Positions 1 to 10,708 of a stretch of 64,000 nucleotides of DNA are shown here, in pieces (position 1 is the stretch's first letter; every line of letters begins with the position of its first letter). Below the pieces are notes generated by a model, which was not told the origin of the DNA, ran no database searches, and saw nothing but the letters and a program-made list of their open reading frames with translations. Source of the DNA: Conus ventricosus (Eukaryota; Mollusca; Gastropoda; Neogastropoda; Conidae); the NCBI GenBank assembly GCA_018398815.1, contig CM031609.1, positions 28,502,944 through 28,566,943 on the forward strand, read 5' to 3'. The position numbers were made by a program, and so were the translations under genes.

Positions 1-635
1 AAGAAAATGTAGCTTGTTTTGCTCTTTCATGTTTTTCATTTGCTTCTTAGGTGGCACCTTTGGCTGGTTTTTTGAAAACTCAACAAACATACTACGGTAT
101 TGCACACCAGCCTTTTCTGGGATTGCATTCTTCTTAAAACTGAGAAGGCAGAGGAGTCAAATTACCACTTTCCGCGGTCACTGAGGAGAAACCACCAAGT
201 TTCGAAATATCGGTATATGACCAGGAGTTATATGTTGGTGAGTTTCCCTCCTATGGGAGGATGTCTCCCCCTTGGAGAATATAAGCTTGCTGAAGGCTCA
301 TTTTGAGAAGCATTTATTTTATTTATTTTTTCCCCCTTCACCCACTCATGCACATACTGTTAGTTAGGCAGAATCATCTACCACTGCAGATATGAATGCG
401 TATCTCCCCTATTTCTTTAATCTAAGACATAAGAACAAGCTTTGTTTATAATTCAATATTTCTTGCAGTCATTGCAACACCAAGCTGCTCTGTAAGTTGC
501 TGGAACGGTGCTCGGTACTTATCCTTGGAATTTATTAGTTTGTTGTATTTTAGTCCCTTGCGGATTCATTCCAAGAACTGGCCCTCAGCACTTGTGTCTT
601 AAGAGGATATTTTTTTTATATTTTCTACTTTTCAC
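1..635 (+). repeat. Direct repeat of 635 bp, copy 1
   Basis: Bases 1-460 recur at 636-1092 with only about ten substitutions and single-base indels, so the offset is 635 bp. Bases 461-635 are the rest of the unit and have no second copy inside the window. The window edge probably cuts the first copy. The short open frames in both copies correspond to each other but match no protein I recognise. The high identity indicates a recent duplication or a short tandem array. Confidence 0.9.
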
Positions 636-1092
636 AAGAAAATGTAGCTTGTTTTGCTCTTTCATGTTTTTCATTTGCTTCTTAGGTGGCACCTTTGGCT
701 GGTTTTTTGAAAACTCAACAAACATACTACGGTATTGCACACCAGCCTTTTCTGGGATTGCATTCTTCTTAAAACTGAGAAGGCAGAGGAGTCAAATTAC
801 CACTTTCCGCGGTCACTGAGGAGAAACCACCAAGTTTCGAAATATCGGTATATGACCAGGAGTTATATGTTAGTGAGTTTCCCTCCCTATGGGAGGATGT
901 CTCCCCTTGGAGAATATAAGCTTGCTGAAGGCTCATTTTGAGAAGCATTTATTTTATTTATTTTTTCCCCTTCACCCACTCATGCACATATGTTAGTTAG
1001 GCAGAATCATCTACCACTGCAGATATGAATGCGTATCTCCCCCTATTTCTTTAATCTAAGACATAAGAGCAAGCTTTGTTTATAATTCAATA
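636..1092 (+). repeat. Direct repeat of 635 bp, copy 2 (ends in microsatellite)
   Basis: This is the second copy of the unit starting at base 1. Similarity stops at ATTCAATAT, where this copy runs into an AT then GT microsatellite. The other copy continues into different sequence from the same point. Confidence 0.9.
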
Positions 1093-1117
1093 TATATTTA
1101 TATATTATATATATTAT

Positions 1118-1150
<33 letters not shown>
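1089..1150. repeat. AT/GT microsatellite
   Basis: An AT-rich alternating stretch is followed by (GT)15 at 1120-1150. It marks the right breakpoint of the 635-bp duplication. Confidence 0.95.
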
Positions 1151-1151
<1 letters not shown>

Positions 1152-1280
1152 GAAGATGAATGTAATTAAAAATCCTAAAAATGACTTTAAAGTGCTCGAC
1201 CCTTGGGGAGCAACATTTGTTAACAATATTGAAAAGGAATATTAAAACTCTACAAATTTGTTTCTAGCGCTTGGCTATCG

Positions 1281-1282
1281 TC

Positions 1283-1371
<89 letters not shown>
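1281..1371. repeat. AT then GA microsatellite
   Basis: An alternating AT run is followed directly by a (GA)n run with a few single-base interruptions. Open frames on both strands here are translations of the repeat. Confidence 0.95.
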
Positions 1372-1374
<3 letters not shown>

Positions 1375-1545
1375 TGCTGAACAATTAAGTAGTGGGGGAA
1401 AACAAGTGCAGGTTAACAATTCTTCAGTCGTTATAGTAATGACTTGGCAAAGATTTGAAAATTTAAAAAAAAAAATGGAAGATGAAGAAAATGGGGGGAA
1501 TATATTATAATATGAGAAGCCCTTCACTAGCTGCCTGAGGGAACC

Positions 1546-1636
1546 ACCGTACTCCCTCTCGAAGGCAGCTCTATTTGTTATTGCCTGCTCCTAGACCTTT
1601 CGTCCGCTGGATCGGACTCATCAGGGAGGGCACGGC
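1546..1636 (-). ncRNA. Hammerhead ribozyme candidate (type I)
   Basis: Read on the minus strand, the conserved core CUGAUGA lies at 1624-1618. A perfect 5-bp stem II follows: GUCCG (1617-1613), a six-base AUCCAG loop (1612-1607) and CGGAC (1606-1602). GAAA comes next at 1601-1598. These match the invariant bases of the hammerhead family. The 5' flank GCCGU-G-CCCUC-C can pair with the 3' flank at 1560-1546 (G, bulged A, GAGGG, internal loop, ACGGU), giving a stem I of about 11 bp. UUC at 1563-1561 sits where the NUH cleavage triplet belongs. Stem III is the weakest part: A-U, G-U and G-C pairs, an asymmetric loop, then GCAG (1588-1585) with CUGC (1568-1565). A competing hairpin exists between AGCTGCCT and AGGCAGCT at 1529-1570. 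The core match is seen directly; catalytic activity is inferred. Confidence 0.6.
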
Positions 1637-1643
1637 TGATTGT

Positions 1644-1786
1644 GTCGTGTGTGTGTGTGTGTGTGTGTGCGTGTGTGTGTGTGTGTGTATGCACATATGC
1701 ACGCGCGCGCACGCACAGACATATATGCACACGTTCGTGCGTACACACACACACACACACACACACCCCCAACACACACACACAAC
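1644..1786. repeat. GT, CG and CA compound microsatellite
   Basis: A (GT)n run to about 1690 is followed by CG-rich alternating sequence and (CA)n. All of it alternates purine and pyrimidine, so it is Z-DNA prone. Overlapping frames in all phases are repeat translations. Confidence 0.95.
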
Positions 1787-1856
1787 TGACAGAAACCAAT
1801 TTTTTTGTCGAATTAACTCAAGGTTATACTGACATTTACGAAAACATTATGAACAG

Positions 1857-1860
<4 letters not shown>

Positions 1861-1919
<59 letters not shown>

Positions 1920-1958
1920 CGCGCTCGCGCACACACACACACACGCACGCACGCACGC

Positions 1959-1991
<33 letters not shown>

Positions 1992-2030
1992 CCTTACATA
2001 AGCGCGCGCGTACGAGCGCAGCCAACACAG

Positions 2031-2098
<68 letters not shown>

Positions 2099-2171
2099 AC
2101 GCACACGCACACGTACATGCACTCGCGCGCGCGCGCACAGACACACACACACACATACACATGCGCGCGCC

Positions 2172-2217
<46 letters not shown>

Positions 2218-2561
2218 ACACACAACACACACCACACACACACACCACTTGTGCGTAAACACACGCTTACACGAACATTCATACACGTACATTTACACCC
2301 GTATGCACAGACGCTTCCTCAGTCATGTATTCACACAGACGCACACACAGACATATGCACAGACATAGACTCCTACTGACACACAGACACACATGCCAGC
2401 GCGCGAGCGAGCGTTCAGGCATAAATGTATACAGACACAGAGAGGCACGCATGGAATAAATCACACACACATACAGACACACACATACACGCACGCGCGC
2501 GCACGCACGCACGCACGCACGCACCCACACACACACAGGGCACGCACGTACGCGCGCACAG

Positions 2562-2618
<57 letters not shown>

Positions 2619-2640
2619 CGCGTGCGCGTACGTGTGCACT

Positions 2641-2696
<56 letters not shown>
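1861..2696. repeat. 836-bp compound microsatellite block (CA, CACG, GA)
   Basis: Long (CA)n runs alternate with CGCG and CACG patches up to about 2540. Imperfect (GA)n follows at 2560-2695, interrupted by a CG-rich patch at 2619-2640. There is nothing else in this block. Apparent reading frames are low-complexity His-Thr, Cys-Val or Arg-Glu strings. Confidence 0.95.
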
Positions 2697-2697
<1 letters not shown>

Positions 2698-2843
2698 AGA
2701 CGCCTTCACTCACCACATGAACGAGTAAATGAGATGACGTGGTTGTGATGTAAACTAAGTCGTATATTACTTACAGTGATCATTACTCGGGATCTGCTAT
2801 TGTGCACTTTGATACTGCGTTTCGCACTTTACGTGTTGTCCGA

Positions 2844-2846
2844 GTT

Positions 2847-2896
<50 letters not shown>

Positions 2897-3180
2897 GAGT
2901 GGGTGGGGTGGGGTGAAGGGAAGAGAGACAGGGACAGGGCTGGCAAGAGGAGAGAGATATATATAAAGGATATGAAGCGGGCAGTAAAGGGGGGGGAGTG
3001 AAACATAAAAGTGTGAAACGGAGACAGATTGACAGAACGACAGAAGCAGACGAACAGAAAGAAATAAAGAGGCAGACAATTAAATAGATAAATAGAAGCG
3101 AGAGGGTAGTGTAGTGTCATGCTGAGAGATAGAGAGACAAAGGAAGGGGAGGTAAAGACAGTCGGACAGAGAAAAAGATA
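2844..3180. repeat. GA microsatellite and purine-rich tail
   Basis: A (GA)n run lies at 2844-2893. A long purine-rich stretch with scattered GACAGA motifs follows. No gene is visible. Confidence 0.8.
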
Positions 3181-3189
3181 AGATAAATG

Positions 3190-3234
3190 TTGCTTATAGC
3201 CCAGCCGACCGCAAAGGGCCACATCAGGGCTGTC
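3190..3234 (+). repeat. Dispersed 45-bp motif (AGCCGACC...CATCAGG), copy 1
   Basis: The motif has the form TATAGCC, CAGCCGACC, GCAAAGGGCC, then CATCAGGGCTG. Related copies lie at 43831-43871 on this strand and at 52468-52506 on the other. The dispersed and inverted copies suggest the tail of a transposable element. The family is not identified. Confidence 0.6.
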
Positions 3235-3279
3235 ACCACGTCGGACAGAGAAAGAAATAAAGAGTCAAGAATGTGATAC

Positions 3280-3419
<140 letters not shown>

Positions 3420-4479
3420 TTTCATTTCGTGATGTTTCTCTCCCACTGTCGATGGCATGGGAACATATGAGGTGAGTGTCACACTTTTCAACATCGATTT
3501 CAGAAATGCATTTTTCTTACCGACTTCAATACGCACAAAATCTTAAGCCAGGCGCAAGTTATTTACCTCACCTAGAAACTCAAAATTCCCATTTGATGAA
3601 CCATCTCTGGAAAGGGTTTTCATGGAGTCTGCTACCAAGTGTTTATGTCTTACGTCATGTAAATCCCAACACCATAAGAACACGTTTCATGGTGAATGAC
3701 TCGTCCAATGGTACATCTCATGAAACTTCCTTGTCTTCCAAAGGATAAGAGTGTGTAAAAAAGACAAGTTGTCTGTGTGAGTTCAGCATAAAAGTTTATT
3801 TCATTTTTCTTTATTCTATTTATGCTGTACCAATTGCATACTTACGTCAAATGACTTAGGAATATCATCTTCCGAAACGAAGTTTTTTTTTACGACGTCG
3901 AATTTGACGGATTGTTTCATTTTATTTTATATAGATTAGCTGTCTTTAGTTTTGACTCCCTTTTCTTCCATTTAATACTATTTCATGCATGTTTGTTTTT
4001 TATTTTTAATACAGTATCCCTCATGGCGAACGATATCAGAATAAATCTTTCCTTGTTTTAAAAACAAAATGCCATACTTAGAATGAGAAACGGGTCTACC
4101 CGATTATTATCGTCTGCCATTTGAGTTTGTAGCCAGATATGATATTTTCAAGCAGTCTCCCGACAGGAATTATTGAACAAAATATATTTCCCTAAGTGAC
4201 GTCGTGAAGCAACACCACGGGCAGAATGGCTTCAAAGTGTATTTCTGACAAAGGTGTGTCTGAGAGAGAAGTTCAGGAACCACCGCGCTGCATGCATAGT
4301 TCGGCACGACACGTTGGTCCCCAACTCCTTTGTCACAGAGGTTTCGTCTACGCTTCCTGCGGTTTTTTTCTTGTTTTCTGCATTAAGACGCCTTTTCCGC
4401 GGTTTCGCTTACATTGATATCCTTTCCGTTGTTTCCAGTGTCAAGAGCCCCAGAAGGTTGTGCTCAGAGAGTTCCTCGG
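3420..4479. other. No recognisable feature
   Basis: This is AT-rich sequence of ordinary complexity. The longest open frame is about 90 codons (3476-3748) and has no domain or motif I recognise. I see no splice-consistent exon, RNA gene or repeat. Confidence 0.5.
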
Positions 4480-4690
4480 TTTTTAACATGTCTGCCTTCG
4501 TATGAAATTGTACATTTTTTTGGCTTTCATGCATTATTTCATCAGTCATCTATACTTTCCTGAGATGTATGCTGATACATTAGAATGGGCAAACTGGAAA
4601 AGGTGCTGTAAATTAATTTACGGGCTTGACATCGATCACCAGAGGTAAATGAGGTTGACAATTTCATGAAAAATGGCCAGCAGTCGTGGA
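4480..4690 (+). repeat. End block of an upstream array unit
   Basis: Short shared stretches (GTATGCTGATA, AACTGGAAAA, GGGCTTG.CATCGATCAC) match 26880-26990 near the end of unit B in the same order. Bases 5738-5765 (CATGGGACATTTGTACTGATGCT) correspond to about 27017-27039. This places the end of another copy of the long unit upstream of unit A. The 23-bp minisatellite expanded between these two anchors. Confidence 0.65.
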
Positions 4691-5757
4691 ACATTTGTGC
4701 TAACAATCATGGGACATTTGTGCTAGCAATCATGGGACATTTGCGCTAGCAATCATGGTAAATTTGTGCTAGCAATCATGGACATTTGCGCTAGCAATCA
4801 TGGTAAATTTGTGCTAGCAATCATGGGATATTTGTGCTAGCAATCATGGGACATTTGCGCTAGCAATCATGGGACATTTGCGCTAGCAATCATGGAACAT
4901 TTGCCCTAGCAATCATGGGACATTTGCGCTAGCAATCATGGAACATTTTGCGCCAGCAATCATGGGAAATTTGCGCTAGCAATCATGGGACATTTGCGCT
5001 AGCAATCATGGAACATTTGCCCTAGCAATCATGGGACATTTGCGCTAGCAATCATGGAACATTTGCGCTAGCAATCATGGGAAATTTGCGCTAGCAATCA
5101 TGGAACATTTGTACTAGCAATCATGGAACATTTGCCCTGGCAATCATGGGACATTTGCGCTCGCAATCATGGGACATTTACCCTAGCAATCGTGGAACAT
5201 TTGCGTAGCAATCATAGAACATTTGCGCTAGCAATCATAGAACAGGCGCTAGCAATCATATAACATTTGCTCTAGCAATCATGGAACATTTGCGCTAGCA
5301 TTCATATAACATTTGCGCTAGCAATCGTGGAACATTTGCGCTAGCAATCATATAACATTTGCGCTAGCAATCATGGAACATTTGCGCTAGCAATCATATA
5401 ACATTTGCGCTAGTAATCATATAACATTTGCGCTAGCAATCATAGAACATTTGCGCTAGCAATCATATAACATTTGCGCTAGCAATCGTGGAACATTTGC
5501 GCTAGCAATCATGGAACATTTGCGCTAACAATCATATAACATTTGCGCTAGCAATCATAGAACATTTGCGCTAGCAATCATAGAACATTTGCGCTAGCAA
5601 TCATGGAACATTTGCGCTAGCAATCATGGAACATTTGCGCTAGCAATCATAACATTTGCGCTAGCAATCATATAACATTTGCGCCAGCAATCATAGAACA
5701 TTTGTGCTAGCAATCATATAACATTTGTGCTAGCAGTCATGGGACATTTGTACTGAT
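4674..5757. repeat. 23-bp minisatellite, about 47 copies
   Basis: The unit has a GCTAGC palindrome followed by AATCATGG and ACATTTGC. Copies to about 5150 mostly read CATGGGACA or CATGGAACA; copies after about 5200 include many CATATAACA and CATAGAACA variants. Between 4871 and about 5103 a five-unit pattern repeats twice with a period of about 116 bp, which is a higher-order repeat. Unit B holds only a single seed-like copy at the matching place near 27010. Confidence 0.97.
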
Positions 5758-6640
5758 GCTGAACTGTGGAAAACAAACAAAACTGCTGTACATGTATATT
5801 TTCTCTCAAAATGGAAGTGTAAAATTAAAATAAAAAACACATCATCCTACCACTAGATCAATGCAAAAAGACGACAAACATTTGGAACAAGTCAGGGCTG
5901 AAAACTAGATGCATCTATCTGTCTGATCGGTCCAGTCATCGATGTTGGTTTGAACTATGACTCATCCACATTATGCATCTTCAGAGAGTCTTCACGCCGT
6001 TCTCTACTAGTTTCCCCTTCACATTCCCTTGCCCACTGCCTCCCCTTTCATTGCACGTGTGTAATGTCCCCATCATATACCCGTGACTTTAAAGACGTTT
6101 CGACAGTCAGTGAGTCACGTCATTGTACCAAAGAGAGTGCAGTGCAGTGTTACGTTTCTCCACTCATACGTTTCTCCACTCAATCACCTCATTTGGGCTG
6201 GCTACCTTGATAAGGCCATGACAAACGTGGCACGTGTAACGGATGGTTTATCAGGCTCTCTCAATCATTTCATTGCGGAACGAAGAATGGCGGCAAGTAG
6301 CTGTCCGGCTTTGGCAAGAGTATCTGAGTAACAGATCGAAGTATTGATCCTGGGATCAGCGGCTGGCTGTTGTGCAATGCTGGCACTGGCGTCATCAGCT
6401 CCAGGCTGAACCGGCAGAAAATGACCGGTCTTCACGGTTCCCGTGCCAGACTCGGTGAGTGACCGATTGCGGACAGCTCCACTTTTGTCTTGACCACAGT
6501 TCAACGCTGGGCACCGCTCTGGTAACTTTCCAGACGTGTTTGTGCTGACTGTATCCTCCGATCTCTCCAGTGGTGACCTCCCGGGCCACTCATTCTGTGT
6601 TTCCCGATCTCAAGCGCACCCAGGTCAAGTCAAGTGAAGA
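5758..6640. other. No recognisable feature
   Basis: This is sequence of ordinary complexity between a minisatellite and a microsatellite. Frames of up to 86 codons on both strands show no motif I recognise. It belongs to the poorly conserved end of the upstream array unit. Confidence 0.5.
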
Positions 6641-6641
6641 A

Positions 6642-6740
6642 CACTTTGTGTGTGTGTGTGTTGGGGGTGGGAGTGTGTGGGGGGTGTCTGTCTGTCTGTC
6701 TGTCTGTCTGTCTGCCTGTCTGTCTGTCTGAGTGTGTGTG

Positions 6741-6772
<32 letters not shown>

Positions 6773-6870
6773 TGTGCGTGCATGTGTGTGTGAGAGAGAG
6801 GTGAGAGAGAGAGAGAAAGAGAGAGAGGGAGTGAGAGAGAGAGGAGAGAGAGAAAAAGAGTGTGTGTGTG

Positions 6871-6920
<50 letters not shown>

Positions 6921-6955
6921 TTTGTGTGTGGTGTGTGTGTGTGGTGTGTGTGTGT

Positions 6956-7021
<66 letters not shown>
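6642..7021. repeat. GT, TCTG, GA and GT compound microsatellite
   Basis: Successive blocks are GT, (TCTG)n at about 6686-6730, GT/GC, (GA)n at 6791-6858 and a long (GT)n to 7020. It sits at the start of unit A. A long GT tract at 27375-27464 sits at the start of unit C in the same place. Confidence 0.95.
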
Positions 7022-7585
7022 GAGCAGCCTTGGCAGTGGCAGTCCGCAGTTGACAACCACCATGAGGCAACCTAGCAGAGACGACTAGGCACAGTTGCCA
7101 AGTCACCTCAACGGGTTCTGCACAGCCTGTTCAAATATAACATACGCAGAACGTTTAAGCTCTTACTGACAGCAACAGGTGCTGTCCCGGCTAATTCCCT
7201 TTAAAGGATACGACTCTGATAGCGTTTGTTCAAACTTCCTTGCCGTTGCTGCAGGCGTATGTATCTCTCTGTCCTAATCACGGCAAAGATGTATTCAGAA
7301 AACAGCTCTTTCATGTAGTCTCAAACCCATTTGACATTCTATAGCATTTGTCTTTATCAGCTCATTGAGCATTTCGATTTTTTTTAAGTCTCAAATTTTA
7401 TTGCACTACTGCTCTCGTGGTGACGTCAGTTTCGATGTCCTCTCCAAATCGAAGCCTATGGTAGTTTGTGTCAAAGTCTTCGGCACTGGTGGGTTCACGG
7501 GACTGTCATTGTATGGGTGTGGTGGTGACCTTGAGGAAAGGATGCTCGATTACCCTAGTTCCGAGATCAAGCAGTTATTGTCATG

Positions 7586-7614
7586 GGGGGAGGGGGGAGG
7601 AGGGGGGGGGGGAG
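7586..7614 (+). repeat. G-rich tract
   Basis: Four runs of six or more G are separated by single A residues, which fits G-quadruplex formation. A pure G run also lies at 7912-7925. Confidence 0.85.
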
Positions 7615-8017
7615 AGAGACCAGGCGGGAAAGGTAGTTGGGAATGTTGTGCACTTATCAGATGAAAATAGCCACTACTGAACACAGCTGAAGTAAACCAC
7701 GGTGGTGCAGTGTCTCCTCTGATGGTGGCTTCATGACGACCAGATTCACACAGCTCCTGTGGCTTGCTGGCTCTAGAAAATCGACTGGAAGTACTTTGAT
7801 ATGGCTGTGTATAACACGGCCAAAATTTGTGGCGAATGATGCATGTCTGAGAGAGATCATGAAAATTCGACAGCAAAAAAAAAACTACATGAACACCGTA
7901 ATCACCACATGGGGGGGGGGGGGGGACCCTCTCCTTCCTTATTTCTGTGAGAAACTAAGAGGACTCGTTCCTTTTCAACACAGGCAAGAGCTGTCTGCCT
8001 TTGTGTTTTATTCTTTG

Positions 8018-8427
8018 GTTTTCTCCTCTTCCTCTTCTTCCTGCTCCACTTCCTTCCGTCCTCCTCCTCCTCCTCCTCCTTCTTCTTCTTCTTCTGCTTC
8101 TTTGACTGTTTCGTCTTTTCATTCTTTGTAGTTTTTTTTCCTTCTACCATTCTTCCTCCTCGTTACACTCTCTCTCTTCTTCTTCTTCTTCATCTTCTTC
8201 TTCTTCGTCTTCTTCTCTTCTTCTTCTTCTTCTCTTCTCTTCTTTTCTTCTTCTTCTTCTTCTTCTTCTTCTTCTTCTTCTCTTCTTCTTTTAGCACTCT
8301 TTTTTCTTCTTATCTTTTCCTTCTTCTCTACATTGTGTGTTGTGTTGCTGTTGTTGTCCTTCTTCTTCTTCTTCTTCTTCTTCTTCTTCTTCTTCTTCTT
8401 CTTCTTCTTCTTCTTCTCCTTCTTCTC
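8018..8427 (+). repeat. TTC/TCC polypyrimidine block
   Basis: This is an imperfect (TTC)n and (TCC)n stretch, almost wholly pyrimidine on the plus strand, with a short break near 8100-8160. The same position in units B (20120-20337) and C (29441-30108) also holds a TTC block. The tract is therefore ancestral to the unit and has changed length independently. Confidence 0.95.
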
Positions 8428-8987
8428 TGATTCTATAATTGCATCCTCCTCAAAGCATCCTGACTCTGTACCTAGTACATCATCAGCATGCATCCCAGCA
8501 GTCAAGTCAGTGCCGTTTCTCTTCTACTGTCGAGTTGTTTGGGTGGTCCTGGGTGCCTTTTGTGGATCCAACACACGCAGGACATTGTCTACTAACCACC
8601 ACCCCCTCCCATCTGCTCCCCATCGTCAGCTTGACAGCTGATAGCAGAGACTGTTTAGTAAAACATACGGCATGAGTCAACCTTTCCCTCCGAAGGAAGA
8701 CTACCATCACAGATGATGTCCAGATGACAGTCCCTGACACTGACAGTGAAGACTCATGACAGACTTGTTTCTTGTGGCCTGAATGGGCACTGAGATCACA
8801 AGACAAGTGCGTGTGATGTGAGAAGTTCTTTCCCTTTTGAGCTACGAGGATGATAAAGAAAACGATGGTTGTATAGACTTCCACTTGGGATGGAGACTAT
8901 ACGACAAAGATGTACTTTAGTTGTCCTTTCAAAATACATGGATAAGGTGTCAAAGTGGAGTGACTGAGGACGGAGAATGAAGCAAAG

Positions 8988-9120
8988 TTTAGAAGAGAGG
9001 GGGTTAGTTACCGCCAAGGACATTGACTAACAAAGCACAGGTCAAGACATAATGCATTTCGACCTCTTGGGTCTTCTTCAGGCAAAAACACAGATCACAT
9101 TTAACATTTAGGACAGTACA
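8988..9120 (-). repeat. Left arm of an inverted repeat
   Basis: This arm is the reverse complement of 9348-9480 over about 130 bp with few mismatches. It runs from GTTAGTTACCGCCAAGG through the CCTGAAGAAGACC motif to the TAGGACAGTAC end. About 230 bp of mostly CA repeat separates the arms. The pair interrupts unit A after AATACATGGATAAGGTG (about 8932-8948). A similar AATAATGGACAAGGTG follows the right arm (about 9480-9495), which suggests an insertion with a duplicated target. Confidence 0.85.
9051..9083 (-). repeat. CUGAAGA...GGTCGAAA motif, copy 1
   Basis: Minus-strand reading gives GCCTGAAGAAGACC, CAAGA, GGTCGAAATGC. It is one of six dispersed copies. The layout resembles a hammerhead core (CUGANGA, a GACC/GGTC hairpin, GAAA), but one extra A precedes the hairpin. 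Function is unknown. Confidence 0.75.
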
Positions 9121-9176
9121 AACAAAGAAACGAAGAGTGACTTATCTGTCCATGTGTTCAGAAAAATGGCCGCCAG

Positions 9177-9206
9177 CACAACACACACACACACACACAC
9201 ACACAC

Positions 9207-9252
<46 letters not shown>

Positions 9253-9268
9253 TACACACACACCACAC

Positions 9269-9334
<66 letters not shown>
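9177..9334. repeat. CA microsatellite
   Basis: (CA)n with small AACAC and ATACAT interruptions fills the spacer of the inverted repeat. Confidence 0.95.
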
Positions 9335-9337
<3 letters not shown>

Positions 9338-9347
9338 GGACGACTTT

Positions 9348-9480
9348 GTACTATCCTAAATGTTAAATGTGATGTGTGTTTTTTGCCTGAAGAAGACCCA
9401 AGAAGTCGAATGCATTGTGTCTTGTCCTGTGCTTTGTTAGTCAATGCCCTTGGCGGTAACTAACCCCCTCTCTTTCTAAA
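9348..9480 (+). repeat. Right arm of an inverted repeat
   Basis: This mirrors 8988-9120. The two arms could pair as about 130 bp of duplex in a transcript or cruciform. Confidence 0.85.
9385..9416 (+). repeat. CUGAAGA...GGTCGAAA motif, copy 2
   Basis: It reads GCCTGAAGAAGACC, CAAGA, AGTCGAATGC. An A for G weakens the GACC/GGTC stem compared with copy 1 in the opposite arm. Confidence 0.7.
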
Positions 9481-9499
9481 TAATGGACAAGGTGATTTG

Positions 9500-9544
<45 letters not shown>

Positions 9545-9586
9545 GCACGTTTGTGTGTGTGTGTGTTTTGTGTGGTGTGTGTGGTG

Positions 9587-9617
<31 letters not shown>

Positions 9618-9633
9618 TGTGTGTTGTTTTGTT
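9500..9633. repeat. GT/GC microsatellite
   Basis: (GT)n is interrupted by a (GTGC)n patch at about 9510-9545 and by TTTTG breaks. Confidence 0.95.
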
Positions 9634-9849
9634 TTCGTGTTTTGGGGGATATGTTATATACCATTGACGTCCATTTGAACAAATTGTTTGGATTCGAAAG
9701 AAAAAAGACCTCCTAGATCCTGAGCACAATGGCAAATATAAATAGTAACATTCATGGGAGTACTGATATGAGTCATCTGAACGGCAGTTGAAATATGTCA
9801 CACTTTGAGAAAGGCTACATGATTTCTTTACTGTTTGAACAATTTGTGA

Positions 9850-9892
9850 CAGCGCGCGCGCGCGCGCCAATGTGTGTGTATGTGTGTGTGTG

Positions 9893-9964
<72 letters not shown>
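9850..9964. repeat. GC then GT microsatellite
   Basis: A short (GC)n run at 9853-9866 is followed by a long (GT)n. A GT tract is present at the matching place in B (21810-21915, degenerate) and C (31419-31524). Confidence 0.95.
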
Positions 9965-10368
9965 TAAATATCCGTGGCATACTTTTTACATAAATTCCGG
10001 TTGCTCCTTATGGTCTTTTCTTATGACCGTTTTTCCTTAGTGTGTGTTCTACTGTGGTAAAACGAAAATGATCTGTCCACAGACACTGACTCTCTATAAA
10101 GTGTCCTGCTCTTTCTATTTTTGCGATTTCCTGAAGACGGGTCGTATAAAAGTTTCTCACCCTACGATCATGTCTTCTGCACAAAGTCCAGGCCGTCCAA
10201 GCTAATGTAAGGGTTCGTTGTAAGAATACTACCACACGACATACTTTGACTTTCGGAGGAAATATCTGTCCTTTTCCAGACATTCTCCCTATCAAAGATG
10301 GCACTTAACTTGACAGTCTGGTTCTTAATTCATTCTCAGAATGGGACCGTTTGTCACAGGGCACAGTG

Positions 10369-10706
10369 GATGTTGGCGGATTTCGGTCCGTTCCCGCTGC
10401 GCAGGGACCATCAACGTCGCTTTTTATTTTATGTGTGAGATGTCTTTAGGTCTGCAGCGTCGCGACTGTCTGTCGGCGGAACTCGCCCAATTCTCTTCAG
10501 CCTTGCGTCCAGAGAATGGGTCGTAAAACGGCATCTTGAACTCTTCCCGCCAGCGTTGATGGGCGCGGTCCACCACGGCTGGTTGTCTGAAAGCGTCATT
10601 GCAATGAGATTACCAGCTTCGCCAAAGATCGTCGGACGTTGCCACTAGGGACAGACATGATAGGAAGATGATGAAAGCGGTGTCAGTCCATCCCGGGAGA
10701 GTGTCT

Positions 10707-10708
<2 letters not shown>
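10369..10708 (+). other. Conserved core of the long unit, copy A
   Basis: Two stretches are far better conserved between units than their surroundings. One is TGTTGGCGGATTTCGGTCCG (from 10371), nearly identical in all copies. The other is about 140 bp at 10570-10708, containing TGTCTGAAAGCGTCATTGCA and GCCAAAGATCGTCGGACGT, roughly 90 percent identical in A, B and C by eye. No frame is open in all three, so a structured RNA, protein-binding element or old element core is likelier than an exon. I do not recognise the family. Confidence 0.6.

Noticed and set aside
1571..2379. Many overlapping frames on both strands rich in Cys-Val, His-Thr or Arg-Ala
   Set aside because: They are translations of CA/GT and CACG repeats in every phase. 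The same applies to the frames at 6.6-7.1, 9.1-9.9, 12.3-12.7, 21.4-21.8, 22.8-23.3, 33.5-33.9, 34.6-35.0, 37.8-38.5, 45.5-46.1, 58.9-59.7 and 61.1-61.4 kb.
4674..5757. CRISPR-like regular repeats
   Set aside because: Repeats abut directly with no unique spacers, and the genome is plainly eukaryotic. The same applies to the arrays at 11.4, 13.2, 16.5, 24.7, 34.1, 54.1 and 57.7 kb.
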